Source of the DNA: Phycisphaerales bacterium
GTDB taxonomy: Bacteria > Planctomycetota > Phycisphaerae > Phycisphaerales > SM1A02
DNA length: 64,000 nucleotides
Direction: 5' to 3'
Assembly: GCA_022446905.1 (NCBI GenBank)
Contig: JAKVBT010000010.1
Coordinates: 62,001-126,000 of the forward strand
A model generated the notes under the pieces. It saw only the letters and a program-made list of their open reading frames with translations, was not told where the DNA came from and searched no databases. Of the stretch, positions 10,154-20,423 are shown piece after piece; position 1 is the first letter of the stretch, and each line of letters opens with the position of its first letter. A program made the translations under genes and the position numbers.

Positions 10154-11721
10154 TGCTTGGCTGGCTTCTGATACTGCTTCCGCTTTTGACCGCTGTCATC
10201 ATCATGGCATCGCCCGCTCGTTTTTCTCGGCTCGTGGCGATGCTTGGTTCGCTGGCGACATTGGGGATCGCCATGGTGGCGGCCATTGACTTTGATGGAT
10301 GGGGGACCGGTCGCTGGGGTTTAGAGTCTTCGATCACATTCCTTCCGGAATTGGGTGTCACGCTGGAGATTGGGGCCGATTCGGTATCGATGTTGCTCAT
10401 GCTCCTGACGGCATTGTTGATGCCTCTTGCTGTCTTAGGTTCTTGGACTGCTGTTGTTGACCGGACTCGTGAGTACTTCGGGTGGCTCATGGTGCTCGCC
10501 TCCGCTATGACTGGGGTGTTCCTTGCGCGCGATCTGCTTTTGTTCTACATCTGTTTCGAGTTCACCTTGATTCCGATGTTCTTCCTCATTGCGATTTATG
10601 GCAGTACCAATCGCGCCTTTGCCAGTGTCAAGTTCTTCATTTACACGTTCCTCGGGTCCTTGCTGGCATTGGTCGGTTTTCTCTATGTCGCTTGGTCGCT
10701 CGCATCGCATCAGGGGGAGTGGTCATTCTCGATTCCAGATCTGGTGCACTTTGCCCAGACCGGTCTGACAAGTTCTGAGCAGGTATGGGTTTTGGCGGCG
10801 TTGATGGCAGGATTTGCAGTCAAGATTCCGCTCTTCCCAGTCCACACTTGGTTGCCTCTTGCCCACACCGAAGCGCCCACGGCCGGTTCCGTCTTGTTGG
10901 CTGGCGTGCTGTTGAAGTTGGGGACCTATGGTCTCTATCGATTCGCTTTGCCCATGGTGCCTGAGGCAGTGGTTGAGTTTGCCCCAGTACTTGCAATACT
11001 TGCAATCGTTGGGATCCTCTATGGCGCGCTCATTTGTTGGGTGCAGACGGATGTCAAGAAACTCGTCGCCTACTCATCAGTCAGCCACTTGGGTTTCTGT
11101 GTGTTGGGCTTGCTTGCACTTAATCCGCTGGGCCTCCAAGGATCCGTGCTCTACATGATCAACCATGGGCTCTCGACCGGCGCGTTGTTCTTCCTGATTG
11201 GCATGATGTACGAGCGGTATCACACGCGGGATATGAATGTGATTGGTGGCTTGGCATCCAAGATGCCAATCTGGTCATGCTTTATGGTGTTCTTTGTTCT
11301 CGCATCGGTGGGTCTTCCTGGCTTGAACGGTTTCGTGAGCGAGTTCCTTTGCCTGATTGGCACATTTGCCGCCGGTGACACTGGGGCTTATCCAGGCGTT
11401 CTTGGGCCATGGTTTGCGGCCTTTGCAGCAATTGGAATGATTCTGGCTGCGATGTATCTACTGATCATGGTCGGCAAAGTCGTTTTCGGTTCGCTTCGAG
11501 AACCCGCCGGCGTGCACGCGCATGATGTGCTGCCGGCAGATCTGAACGCACGGGAGATTGTCGTGTTGGCACCTCTGGCCATCGGCTGTGTGGTGCTTGG
11601 TATCCAGCCTGACTTTGTCATGCATGCGATGGAAGGATCCATCGCAGAGACCCTCGCTATGTATCCAGACCTCGTCCCTGAATCGATGCACGCGATGGGA
11701 ATCAAGGGAGTCACGCCATGA
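10153..11721 (+). CDS. nuoM: NADH-quinone oxidoreductase subunit M
   Basis: 'FYICFEFTLIPMFFLIAIYG', 'KIPLFPVHTWLPLAHTEAPTAGSVLLAGVLLKLGTYGLYRF', 'LPGLNGFVSEFL'. Confidence 0.97.
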   Translation: MLGWLLILLPLLTAVIIMASPARFSRLVAMLGSLATLGIAMVAAIDFDGWGTGRWGLESSITFLPELGVTLEIGADSVSMLLMLLTALLMPLAVLGSWTAVVDRTREYFGWLMVLASAMTGVFLARDLLLFYICFEFTLIPMFFLIAIYGSTNRAFASVKFFIYTFLGSLLALVGFLYVAWSLASHQGEWSFSIPDLVHFAQTGLTSSEQVWVLAALMAGFAVKIPLFPVHTWLPLAHTEAPTAGSVLLAGVLLKLGTYGLYRFALPMVPEAVVEFAPVLAILAIVGILYGALICWVQTDVKKLVAYSSVSHLGFCVLGLLALNPLGLQGSVLYMINHGLSTGALFFLIGMMYERYHTRDMNVIGGLASKMPIWSCFMVFFVLASVGLPGLNGFVSEFLCLIGTFAAGDTGAYPGVLGPWFAAFAAIGMILAAMYLLIMVGKVVFGSLREPAGVHAHDVLPADLNAREIVVLAPLAIGCVVLGIQPDFVMHAMEGSIAETLAMYPDLVPESMHAMGIKGVTP

Positions 11722-13316
11722 TCGACCGACTCTGGTTTTTGATGCCTGAATTGATTGTGCTCGGTGGAGCTGTGCTGTGCGCTATTCTTGGGGTCTCTCG
11801 CAAGGTCGGAGTGCGCAATCTCCTACCAGTGTTTGCCGGGTGGACACTCATTATCGCTGGTGTGGTTGCATGGCTCTTTGTCTATGTTCCATCTACAGAG
11901 CTCGCAGCTGTGGCCACGGAGGTTCCACTTCCATGGTTAGGCCGCTGGGTCGTGATCATGTCTGCAGTGGTTGGCTTGATGCTGGTCTTTGTGCAAGCGG
12001 GCCTAGTTGATCGGGTATATGAGGCTGCTGTTGCAGCAGGGCGTGTAGCGTTTGATCCACTGCGTACGACTCGCGGCGAATACTGGGTGTTCTTCCTGCT
12101 CAGTGTCGGCGGTCTCATGCTGACTAGCGGCGCATCTGACCTCGTTTGGCTCTTCTTGGCGCTTGAGCTGACCTCGTTGCCGACCTATGTGATGGTGGCG
12201 ATCGGCCGTGTGGATCGGCGGAGCCAAGAAGCCGGGATGAAGTACTTCTTCCTAGGGGCTTTGGCGAGTGCTGTGTTCCTCTATGGCTTTGCCATGCTGT
12301 ACGGCGCGACTGGAACGATGTCTTTGGTTGACATTCGGACGGTTCTGGCGGAGCAGGTGGCCGAGACCGGTTCAATGAATCCGCTCGCAACCATAGGACT
12401 GATGGTGGCGGTGTTGGGCATTGCGTTCAAACTGGCTGCGGCACCGCTGCACTTGTATGCCGCTGATGTCTACGAGGGTGCAGCTGCGCCGGTCACGGCA
12501 TTCCTCGGCTTTGTGCCAAAGGCTGCGGGGGTCATCGCCTTGATGCTCCTCTTGTCGGTCACAGGTTGGCAGGAAGATGGCCAACTTCCACAAGTGCTTG
12601 TGATTTTATTGTGGGTCATGGCGGTGCTGACCATGACGCTTGGCAATATTGGTGCATTGCTCCAGACACGTATCAAACGCATGTTGGCGTACAGTTCGAT
12701 CGCCCACAGTGGCTACTTGCTCATCGGGATTCTGGCGGGGCCTGGGGCGGGATATACCGCGGTGCTGATTTATTTGGTGGCCTATGGCTTGAGTAATACC
12801 GCGACCTTTTCAGTTCTTGCCGGTCTGCGGCGCAGTGGACAAGAAGTTGAATTCTTGGATGATCTCGCAGGGCTGCGCGAACGTCATCCGATCATGGCTT
12901 GGGGGATGGCGATCTCTGCTGGATCGCTTCTCGGGTTCCCACCGCTGCTTGGGTTCTGGGCCAAACTGCTGCTATTTATGGCTGGTATTGCATCGGGGCA
13001 GTTGGTGCTGGTCATCATCGCGGGTGTCAATAGCGCCATCAGCGCCTGGTACTACTTGAAGATCATGGCTATTCCATTGGTTGGCACACCCAAATCTGAT
13101 GCAGCCTCGATTGAGCGTGTGGATGTCCCTGGTGCTCGATTTGCGTTGGTTCTCATCAGTGGCGCTTTGTTGGTCATGCCAGTGGCCTTGTCTGACATGA
13201 TCGCTGACGCCGAGGCAGCGTTGCGTGAGCCAGACAAGATGCAAACGGTGGATGAAGATTCTGGCCATGCAGGTGGATCTGCGATCAAGCAAGAACAGCC
13301 TTCTCTGCAATCCTGA
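11718..13316 (+). CDS. nuoN: NADH-quinone oxidoreductase subunit N
   Basis: 'ALELTSLPTYVMVAIGR', 'PLHLYAADVYEGAAAPVTAFLGFVPKAAG', 'LAYSSIAHSGYLLIGI'. Confidence 0.96.
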   Translation: MIDRLWFLMPELIVLGGAVLCAILGVSRKVGVRNLLPVFAGWTLIIAGVVAWLFVYVPSTELAAVATEVPLPWLGRWVVIMSAVVGLMLVFVQAGLVDRVYEAAVAAGRVAFDPLRTTRGEYWVFFLLSVGGLMLTSGASDLVWLFLALELTSLPTYVMVAIGRVDRRSQEAGMKYFFLGALASAVFLYGFAMLYGATGTMSLVDIRTVLAEQVAETGSMNPLATIGLMVAVLGIAFKLAAAPLHLYAADVYEGAAAPVTAFLGFVPKAAGVIALMLLLSVTGWQEDGQLPQVLVILLWVMAVLTMTLGNIGALLQTRIKRMLAYSSIAHSGYLLIGILAGPGAGYTAVLIYLVAYGLSNTATFSVLAGLRRSGQEVEFLDDLAGLRERHPIMAWGMAISAGSLLGFPPLLGFWAKLLLFMAGIASGQLVLVIIAGVNSAISAWYYLKIMAIPLVGTPKSDAASIERVDVPGARFALVLISGALLVMPVALSDMIADAEAALREPDKMQTVDEDSGHAGGSAIKQEQPSLQS

Positions 13317-13363
13317 TTGAATGCAGGTGCAGGATCAGCCTGTGAGGTAATCCTCCTGCGGTG

Positions 13364-14203
13364 TTATGAGGCAGTAGGTGTCGGCGGTGGGGTGGTCGAT
13401 GCCAGTCGAGGTCGAGCCAGCGCCTGAATGATGAGGCCTAAGACAACCAATCCCATCCAGCCAAATGCCAGGCCTGATCCGGCAGATGGATTTGATGTCC
13501 AACCAGGAAGCAGGCCAGCCATTGCCAGAAGTCGTGGGCCAGCAGCGAGCATCATGAGACTTCCACCACACGCTGTCAGGAGCACGGCTGCCGTTGTGCT
13601 TGCAAAGGTGGCGAGTATCAAGCCAAGCAAGGCACCAACTGCTGCAGCAATCATGATGGCCAAACGTGGATCAGGAGGAACGGCTTGCCAAGCCTCTCGA
13701 AAGGGTGTGAGTTCTTCGTGCTCGAGCCATTTGCCGGGGTCTGCAAGTGATGTGGCTGGGGGGAGCGACACCTCAGTGATGGTGGCCTCAAGGTCCTGCA
13801 CGTCCTTCTCGGTTGGGCTGCCGAGCCCAAGCATGGCGATGCTTGGCGGATGGGGTACCTGTGCATCGGTGCATGCTGAAACCGCCCAAGTACCCATACA
13901 TGCCATCAGTGCCAGGGAGGCTGCGAGCAGTCCACCTGAAAGAAGTCGATAGGCAAGTAGAGCCACACATGCCACGACGATCCCACCAGCAAGCGGAGCG
14001 GCCCATGGGGGGCCAATCCCTGTCTCCTGCCAGATGACCCACCCAACTAGCCCACCCAGTGCCAGGCCCATCGCGCCGACAGCTGGGCGGAGGATCCAAC
14101 CACCGGTGGCCCACAGGACAATGCCGGTGATCAGAGCGGCAATGGTCCACGACAACTCTTGTAATTGTGGATCAGTGATGGCCAGAAGGGGGGGCATCTC
14201 CAA
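13364..14203 (-). CDS. hypothetical multi-pass membrane protein
   Basis: 279-aa ORF with several hydrophobic segments, convergent to nuoN. Confidence 0.65.
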   Translation of the reverse strand: MEMPPLLAITDPQLQELSWTIAALITGIVLWATGGWILRPAVGAMGLALGGLVGWVIWQETGIGPPWAAPLAGGIVVACVALLAYRLLSGGLLAASLALMACMGTWAVSACTDAQVPHPPSIAMLGLGSPTEKDVQDLEATITEVSLPPATSLADPGKWLEHEELTPFREAWQAVPPDPRLAIMIAAAVGALLGLILATFASTTAAVLLTACGGSLMMLAAGPRLLAMAGLLPGWTSNPSAGSGLAFGWMGLVVLGLIIQALARPRLASTTPPPTPTAS

Positions 14204-14317
14204 CGCTATCGGTCCATCTGTGCTTTGGAATCAAGACAAGGCTGATTCAGCACCTTGCCGGTGCCGGCTGCGGGGGGCTACCCTCCCTCGATGCACGATT
14301 GGACAAGGATGGCTGGG

Positions 14318-16654
14318 ATGAGCAGCCTGGCGATCGTGGTAGGAAGCGGAGTGAACATGGCTGACCAAACTTCGCGGGAAGCTCAAAGGCATCGAGCGAC
14401 ACCCAATCGTTTGGCCAATGAAACCAGCCCCTACCTCCTGCAACATCAGTGGAACCCAGTGGATTGGTATCCCTGGGGCGAGGAAGCATTTGAGGCTGCC
14501 AGAACACAGGACAAGCCCATCTTCCTCAGCGTGGGGTACTCGACCTGTTACTGGTGTCATGTCATGGAACGAGAGTCCTTTGAGGACCCGGCGGTCGCAG
14601 AAGTGCTGAATGCCTATTTCATTCCCGTCAAAGTAGATCGTGAAGAACGCCCCGATGTTGACGATGTCTATATGACCGCAGTTCAGATCATGACTGGGCA
14701 AGGTGGATGGCCGATGTCTGTGTGGCTGCACCCAGATAGCCTCAAGCCATTCTTTGGCGGCACCTACTTCCCGCCAGACGACTATGGACAACGACCAGGT
14801 TTCACCTCTGTCTTAAAGGGGTTGCACTCGGCTTGGATGCAGCGTCGCGATGAAGTTGCGCTGGCATCAGAGCGACTCGGAGAACAAGTCCAAAAACAGA
14901 TGGCGGCTCAGCCACAGTTTGTGCCGCTGCAGGCGGGCATTGTGGATACGGCAGTTTCGCAAGTGCAGGCGTCGTATGACCCAACCCACGGTGGGTATGG
15001 AACCGCTCCGAAATTCCCCATGCCCGTTCATCTTGACATGTTGCTTGAGGCCGGCTGGGATCGTGCTGAGATTCGGGAGTCGATGAAACACACCCTTGAT
15101 CGCATGGCGATTGGTGGGATGTACGATCAGATTGCAGGCGGCTTTCACCGCTACAGCACTGATGAAAAATGGCTCGTGCCACACTTTGAGAAAATGTTGT
15201 ATGACAACGGCATGCTTGCTTCGGTGTATGCCGAGTCAGCAGACCGGACTGGGGATGCATTCCATGCGGCCATTGCTGCGGACATACTGGACTATGTGTT
15301 GGCCGAAATGGTTGATGACTCAGGAGCATTCTGGTCGGCGCAGGATGCAGAGTCCAATGCCCGAGAAGGCGAGTCCTACCTGTGGGTTCCCGAGCAGGTA
15401 CAGGAGGCTCTGGAGGCCAAGGGACTTGAAACGGAAGTTGAACTCGCTCTGCGTGCCTATGGTCTGGACGGGGGCACCAACTTCCGTGATCCTCACCATC
15501 CAGATGCTGCGCCAGCGAATGTGCTGTTCTTGTCTGGACGTCCAGAGGTCATAGCCGCCGAAGCAAACATGGATAGTGTTGAGTTTCAACAGCGCATCAA
15601 GGCAATCAACAAGGCCCTCAAGGCTGTGCGTGATCAGCGGGACCAACCTGCAACGGATGACAAAATTCTCGCGGGTTGGAACGGACTCATGATCGGTGGC
15701 ATGGCCGATGTTGGGCGTTTGCAGGACAAGCAGCGCTTTTTGGACGCAGCCCGCCGGGCAGTAGACGCGATTGCTCAGACGATGTGGTCAGAATCAACCG
15801 GACTTCGTCGCACCGCACGTGCAGGGCGTGTCTCGACCATTGACGCATTCCTAGAAGATTATGCATTTCTCATTCGAGGGGTGCTGCGGTTGTACCGAGC
15901 AACTGGTGATTCTCAGGATCTTGCATGGGCCATCGATCTGATGGACCAGGCGCGGACGCGGTTCTGGGACGAACAACATGGGTGGTATGACGCGCCAGCC
16001 AATGCCCCGGATCTCTTTGTTCGTGGACGATCGCTGTATGACGGTGCCATCCCATGTGGCACGTCGGTCATGCTGGACAATCAGCGATGGCTCTTTGAAT
16101 TGACTGGCGAATCACGGTGGTTGGATGAAGCTGAAGAGACGCTAAGGCCGATTGCATGGACACTCAATCAAGCGCCTCGAGGTTCAGGGCAGGCGATTGC
16201 GACCCTTGCCCAACTTCAACGGGTGGCGCCGGAGCGGTTTGGAGGTGTTGAGCAGGCTGCGGAGCAGGGGCCAGTCTCCGTTTCTGCTGCTGCTGAGCAT
16301 TCTGCACAGGGTATGTCTGTGGTGTTGACCTTTGATATTGCGCCGCCATGGCATGTGGTTTTGCCTGGCCAAGGAAGTGATGAATTGCTGCCCATGCGTA
16401 TCGAGTCACTCACGCCAGAGGTGCATGCAAGCGTGCATTGGCCTGAAGGGACACGCTTCGAATTTCCGACGGGAACTTTTGTCGGCTTGAAAGACCGGGC
16501 AACTATTCAAGTTCACTTGACGTGGATCGCAGAGGTCAATCCTTCATCTGTTGATCTCTCGATCACATGGCAGGCCTGTAATGACAGTGTGTGCCGGCAG
16601 CCTGAGACGCGACGAATGCGGCTGATCATTCCTGAGGAATCTGTTCATGACTGA
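14318..16654 (+). CDS. DUF255 thioredoxin-domain protein (YyaL/SSP411 type) with a C-terminal DsbD-alpha-like domain
   Basis: '[68 protein letters not shown]' is diagnostic. C-terminal '[15 protein letters not shown]...[21 protein letters not shown]' resembles the DsbD N-terminal domain. Start uncertain (14318 or 14357). Confidence 0.92.
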   Translation: MSSLAIVVGSGVNMADQTSREAQRHRATPNRLANETSPYLLQHQWNPVDWYPWGEEAFEAARTQDKPIFLSVGYSTCYWCHVMERESFEDPAVAEVLNAYFIPVKVDREERPDVDDVYMTAVQIMTGQGGWPMSVWLHPDSLKPFFGGTYFPPDDYGQRPGFTSVLKGLHSAWMQRRDEVALASERLGEQVQKQMAAQPQFVPLQAGIVDTAVSQVQASYDPTHGGYGTAPKFPMPVHLDMLLEAGWDRAEIRESMKHTLDRMAIGGMYDQIAGGFHRYSTDEKWLVPHFEKMLYDNGMLASVYAESADRTGDAFHAAIAADILDYVLAEMVDDSGAFWSAQDAESNAREGESYLWVPEQVQEALEAKGLETEVELALRAYGLDGGTNFRDPHHPDAAPANVLFLSGRPEVIAAEANMDSVEFQQRIKAINKALKAVRDQRDQPATDDKILAGWNGLMIGGMADVGRLQDKQRFLDAARRAVDAIAQTMWSESTGLRRTARAGRVSTIDAFLEDYAFLIRGVLRLYRATGDSQDLAWAIDLMDQARTRFWDEQHGWYDAPANAPDLFVRGRSLYDGAIPCGTSVMLDNQRWLFELTGESRWLDEAEETLRPIAWTLNQAPRGSGQAIATLAQLQRVAPERFGGVEQAAEQGPVSVSAAAEHSAQGMSVVLTFDIAPPWHVVLPGQGSDELLPMRIESLTPEVHASVHWPEGTRFEFPTGTFVGLKDRATIQVHLTWIAEVNPSSVDLSITWQACNDSVCRQPETRRMRLIIPEESVHD

Positions 16655-17180
16655 CCGAGTGTTGGACATCGCATTGTTGTCCACTGGTGGCACCATCGAA
16701 AAAACGTATGACCCATTGCATGGTGTGCTCTCCAATGAGGTCAGCGTTCTGGAAGTTCTCCTTGCTGGTTTGGAACTCGAGGGGGTTTCTCTCAGGCATG
16801 TCGAGTTGATGAAAAAAGACAGTCTGGATATGACAGATAAGGACCACGGCGTCATTGCAGCCACGGCGCTGGCAGAAGCCTCCACAAGCGACGGGGTCAT
16901 CGTGGTGCACGGCACAGATCGTCTGGCCAACACCGGGGATGCCATCTATGACGCTTGTGGGGGGGCTCCACCTGTGCCCATCGTGCTGACCGGAGCCATG
17001 CGTCCCTGGATTCTCCGGAACAGCGATGCTCAACAAAATTTGACAGAAGCACTCATCGCAGTGCAGTTACTGGCCCCCGGGGTATTCGTTTGTATGCATA
17101 ATCACGTCCTTGCCTTTCCAGGTGTCGTCAAGGACGTCGCCAACCTTCGCTTTGTCTCAACCCGTTCAGCAGGAGCCTGA
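16647..17180 (+). CDS. single-domain asparaginase-like protein (N-terminal domain only)
   Basis: '[14 protein letters not shown]', '[17 protein letters not shown]', '[24 protein letters not shown]'. 177 aa; the usual C-terminal domain is absent. Confidence 0.88.
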   Translation: MTDRVLDIALLSTGGTIEKTYDPLHGVLSNEVSVLEVLLAGLELEGVSLRHVELMKKDSLDMTDKDHGVIAATALAEASTSDGVIVVHGTDRLANTGDAIYDACGGAPPVPIVLTGAMRPWILRNSDAQQNLTEALIAVQLLAPGVFVCMHNHVLAFPGVVKDVANLRFVSTRSAGA

Positions 17181-17183
17181 CCC

Positions 17184-19190
17184 GTGTCATCCAAGTATCG
17201 AACAGCGCCGCTGGCCACCCCAGGCATGCCTGGTGGCATTCCATACATCATTGGAAATGAGGCTGCGGAGCGGTTCAGCTTCTACGGAATGAAGGGGATT
17301 CTGGTCGTCTTCATGACGAGCTATCTCTATCTGTTGCAGGGCTCGCTCAGCAACGAGCCGATTTCCGATGCCAAGGCGATCGCGTGGTACCACGAATTCA
17401 CCTTCTGGGTCTATCTGACGCCATTGTTCGGTGCCTTGCTCAGTGACATCCTCTTCGGCAAGTACTGGACAATTCTGTCTCTGAGCATTGTCTATTGCCT
17501 TGGTCATGGTGCATTGGCCTTCATGGGAACCAATGAGAGCATCGATCCGGCCTGGATGCTCGGTCTTGGCCTGGGATTGATCGCCGTAGGAGCCGGTGGC
17601 ATCAAGCCGTGTGTGTCGGCCCATGTCGGTGATCAGTTCGGCGAGACGAACAAGGGGCTTGTGACCAAGGTCTTCATGTGGTTCTACTTCTCCATCAATG
17701 TTGGAGCGTTCACATCCACCTTGTTGACTCCTTGGCTGCTGGAGTGGTATGGCCCGCACTGGGCATTCGGTGTTCCCGGTGTGTTGATGCTGTTTGCCAC
17801 GTTCTTCTTCTGGTGCGGTCGAAACAAGTTCATCCATGTGCCGGCCGGTGGCCTGAAGTGGTTCAAGGAAACGTTCAGTTGGGTAGGCATTAGTGCACTT
17901 CTCAAACTGAGCATCATCTACGTGTTCATCGCGGTTTTCTGGGCGCTCTTTGACCAAACCGGTTCGTCCTGGGTTCTTCAGGCGGAAGACATGGAGCGTG
18001 AATGGCTGGGTACGACTTGGCTTCCATCTCAGATTCAGGCGGTGAATCCAATCATGATTCTGGTCCTGATACCCATCTTCTCGATGTTGGTGTATCCCAC
18101 GGTCACTCGGGTATTTCACTTGACGCCGATCCGGAAGATCTCCATCGGTCTTTTCATCATGGTGATCGGCTTCGCGATCATCGCAATCATCCAGCAGTGG
18201 ATTGATGCCGGAGAGAAGCCCAGCATCGGATGGCAGATTCTGGCCTATGCCATCATCACAGCGGCTGAAGTGATGATCTCCATCACATGTCTCGAGTTCT
18301 CCTATACCCAGGCACCACGAACCATGAAGTCGATCGTCATGGCGTTCTTCATGTGCAGTGTTGCCGCTGGAAACCTCTTCGTGGCAACGGTGGCTCAGTT
18401 CATTCAGGTTGATACGCTCGGCGATGCGCCCAAGATGCTCGCCAAGAGCTATTCGGCATCAGAGGCCCAGGCGGATGGATCCAAAGATCCAACGGTAACG
18501 GAAGCGACACGTCAAGCTCAGGCATCGGAGCAGGGCTATGCGTATGAAGGCTTCCCGAATGACCATTTCGCGCTGGTACTGCCTGGCTTCGATGGCTCGC
18601 TTGGTTCTGCGGACGATGTAAAGATGGGCTTCTCACCTGAAGGTGCCATGACCGGATTCATCAGTGGTGAAGATGAGATCATTAGAGAAGGCATCGATGA
18701 GATCGGACGATATTGGCTGGCCAATGGTCGTCTTCCTTCTACGGAGGACGGTGAAAAGCTGGTGGCGAATCTGAAGGATCAATGGGGACAGCCCTTGAGT
18801 TATCTGTATCAGAACAGGGTCCAATTCACCGTGTCGAGCAGTGGTCCCGACAAGGCATGGCTCAGCGAACTGGATATCCGAGCGGAAGTCAGTGTCAAGG
18901 AGTCGGCCGCCGAGTCTGACGAGGACAAGACCAGGCCATTAACATGGCTTGAGAATCGTAAGCGTGAGATCAGTCTCTCGGAACAGACGAAGGCTGCCAG
19001 TTGGAGGCCTGACCCCGGGAATGTCGAAGGCTTCGGCCGAACCGTCAAATGGGATATCGGCGGAGGACTCAAGCTCTCAGGTGCTTCCTACTTCTGGTTC
19101 TACACGTGGCTCATGCTTGGCACCGCCATTCTGTTCGTGCCAGTGGTGCTTCTCTACAAGCCACGTACCTACCTGCAGCAAGAAGATTGA
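17184..19190 (+). CDS. POT/PTR2-family peptide MFS transporter with a ~220-aa insertion before the last TM
   Basis: 'NEAAERFSFYGMKGILVVFMTSYLY', 'GAGGIKPCVSAHVGDQF', 'FYFSINVGAFTSTLLTPWLL'. Long hydrophilic insertion ~18405-19080 before the final TM 'FWFYTWLMLGTAILFVPVVLL'. Confidence 0.93.
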   Translation: MSSKYRTAPLATPGMPGGIPYIIGNEAAERFSFYGMKGILVVFMTSYLYLLQGSLSNEPISDAKAIAWYHEFTFWVYLTPLFGALLSDILFGKYWTILSLSIVYCLGHGALAFMGTNESIDPAWMLGLGLGLIAVGAGGIKPCVSAHVGDQFGETNKGLVTKVFMWFYFSINVGAFTSTLLTPWLLEWYGPHWAFGVPGVLMLFATFFFWCGRNKFIHVPAGGLKWFKETFSWVGISALLKLSIIYVFIAVFWALFDQTGSSWVLQAEDMEREWLGTTWLPSQIQAVNPIMILVLIPIFSMLVYPTVTRVFHLTPIRKISIGLFIMVIGFAIIAIIQQWIDAGEKPSIGWQILAYAIITAAEVMISITCLEFSYTQAPRTMKSIVMAFFMCSVAAGNLFVATVAQFIQVDTLGDAPKMLAKSYSASEAQADGSKDPTVTEATRQAQASEQGYAYEGFPNDHFALVLPGFDGSLGSADDVKMGFSPEGAMTGFISGEDEIIREGIDEIGRYWLANGRLPSTEDGEKLVANLKDQWGQPLSYLYQNRVQFTVSSSGPDKAWLSELDIRAEVSVKESAAESDEDKTRPLTWLENRKREISLSEQTKAASWRPDPGNVEGFGRTVKWDIGGGLKLSGASYFWFYTWLMLGTAILFVPVVLLYKPRTYLQQED

Positions 19191-19199
19191 TGCTCTTCG

Positions 19200-20423
19200 C
19201 TACTTGGCTGCAGCGTTCGTTTCAGCAGGATCGGGCTTCGATGGCCTCATACCTCTAATGCGAACCACGTGCTGACCTGGATCCAGTAGTAGAAATGGTC
19301 GCATCGGATCAGTAGTTCGTCGTGCAAAGAGCGGCTGATGATTGATTCGGACGATCATGCGAAGATCGCTTGTGTCTTGCCAGTGCAGCCCTTCCGGCAT
19401 CGTCAGGAGGAAGTTCCCCTGGTGGTCATGCGCAGCAGAGATTGAGCTGTTGGCCAGCAAGAGGGTGCGATAGGAGTTGATGCCAGTGGGCATCCACACA
19501 GCCATGCACTGGTTGGCTGGATCATAGAAGACGATCTCTTCTACAAATGGTGGCGTGAGCCCATGGACATTGCTGCGGTTGGCTGTGGCTCGGAATGGAT
19601 CAAATCTCGTAGCGCCTGCCATGATGCTGATTTGTTTAGCTTCACCAGCGAGTGTGGTTGGAGATTCTCCATCCATGGCGACTAATTGGAGAAGGCCTGA
19701 GGGATTGAGTCGCCAAACATACAACATGTTTGACCGCTTACTCCACTCAGGCAGCAACCATTCCGATCCACTCGCGGGCACTTTGAACTGGGCACCATTT
19801 GGGAATCTCACAGCAAGATCAAAGGCGTCGCTGCCACTTGGTCTTGTGCACCAAGCGAGTCGCCCAGAGGCTCCCAATGAGGCCAGGGCATTGACTTGAT
19901 TGTCTTTGACAAGCCAATTCAAATCGCCCGTTCGCCAGTCCACTTTGCCAATCCAGCGGGCGCCGCCATTTTGGGGTGCCTCAACTAGAAAGCCCTCATC
20001 ATCGGCGCTGTCGCCAAGCAAGAGTGGGGCGGGGAGTTGCTTGATCGAACGAACGCCAGCCTGACCAGGAAGAATCTCCCAGATCTGTACGGCGGTTGAT
20101 TCTGGAATCCTGGCGCCAGGGAGCGCCAGTCGCGTCGCATTGCTGGGGGCGGCGCCGATGCTTGAAGCAATGAACCGACCATCAGGGCTGATCAGCGGCA
20201 TAATGCTGCTGTCCCACTCGACAGCGCCGATATTCCACGTCTCTCCACGAAAGCTGGCGGCTTCAATCTGATCGCCATGCTGATTGATTGCAGCAATCTG
20301 ATTCAGTTCTCGGACTTGCTGCTCATTTAGCTTTGTGCGTCGAGGCCATTCCGATTTACTACAGCCGATGGAAATCACCACGGCAGTTAAGGTTATTGAT
20401 CCAACACTAGCGAACTTAATCAT
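19200..20423 (-). CDS. hypothetical lipoprotein, last gene of the T2SS operon
   Basis: N-terminus 'MIKFASVGSITLTAVVISIGCSKSEW' has a lipobox-like cysteine; ATGA overlap with gspD. Confidence 0.75.
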   Translation of the reverse strand: MIKFASVGSITLTAVVISIGCSKSEWPRRTKLNEQQVRELNQIAAINQHGDQIEAASFRGETWNIGAVEWDSSIMPLISPDGRFIASSIGAAPSNATRLALPGARIPESTAVQIWEILPGQAGVRSIKQLPAPLLLGDSADDEGFLVEAPQNGGARWIGKVDWRTGDLNWLVKDNQVNALASLGASGRLAWCTRPSGSDAFDLAVRFPNGAQFKVPASGSEWLLPEWSKRSNMLYVWRLNPSGLLQLVAMDGESPTTLAGEAKQISIMAGATRFDPFRATANRSNVHGLTPPFVEEIVFYDPANQCMAVWMPTGINSYRTLLLANSSISAAHDHQGNFLLTMPEGLHWQDTSDLRMIVRINHQPLFARRTTDPMRPFLLLDPGQHVVRIRGMRPSKPDPAETNAAAK

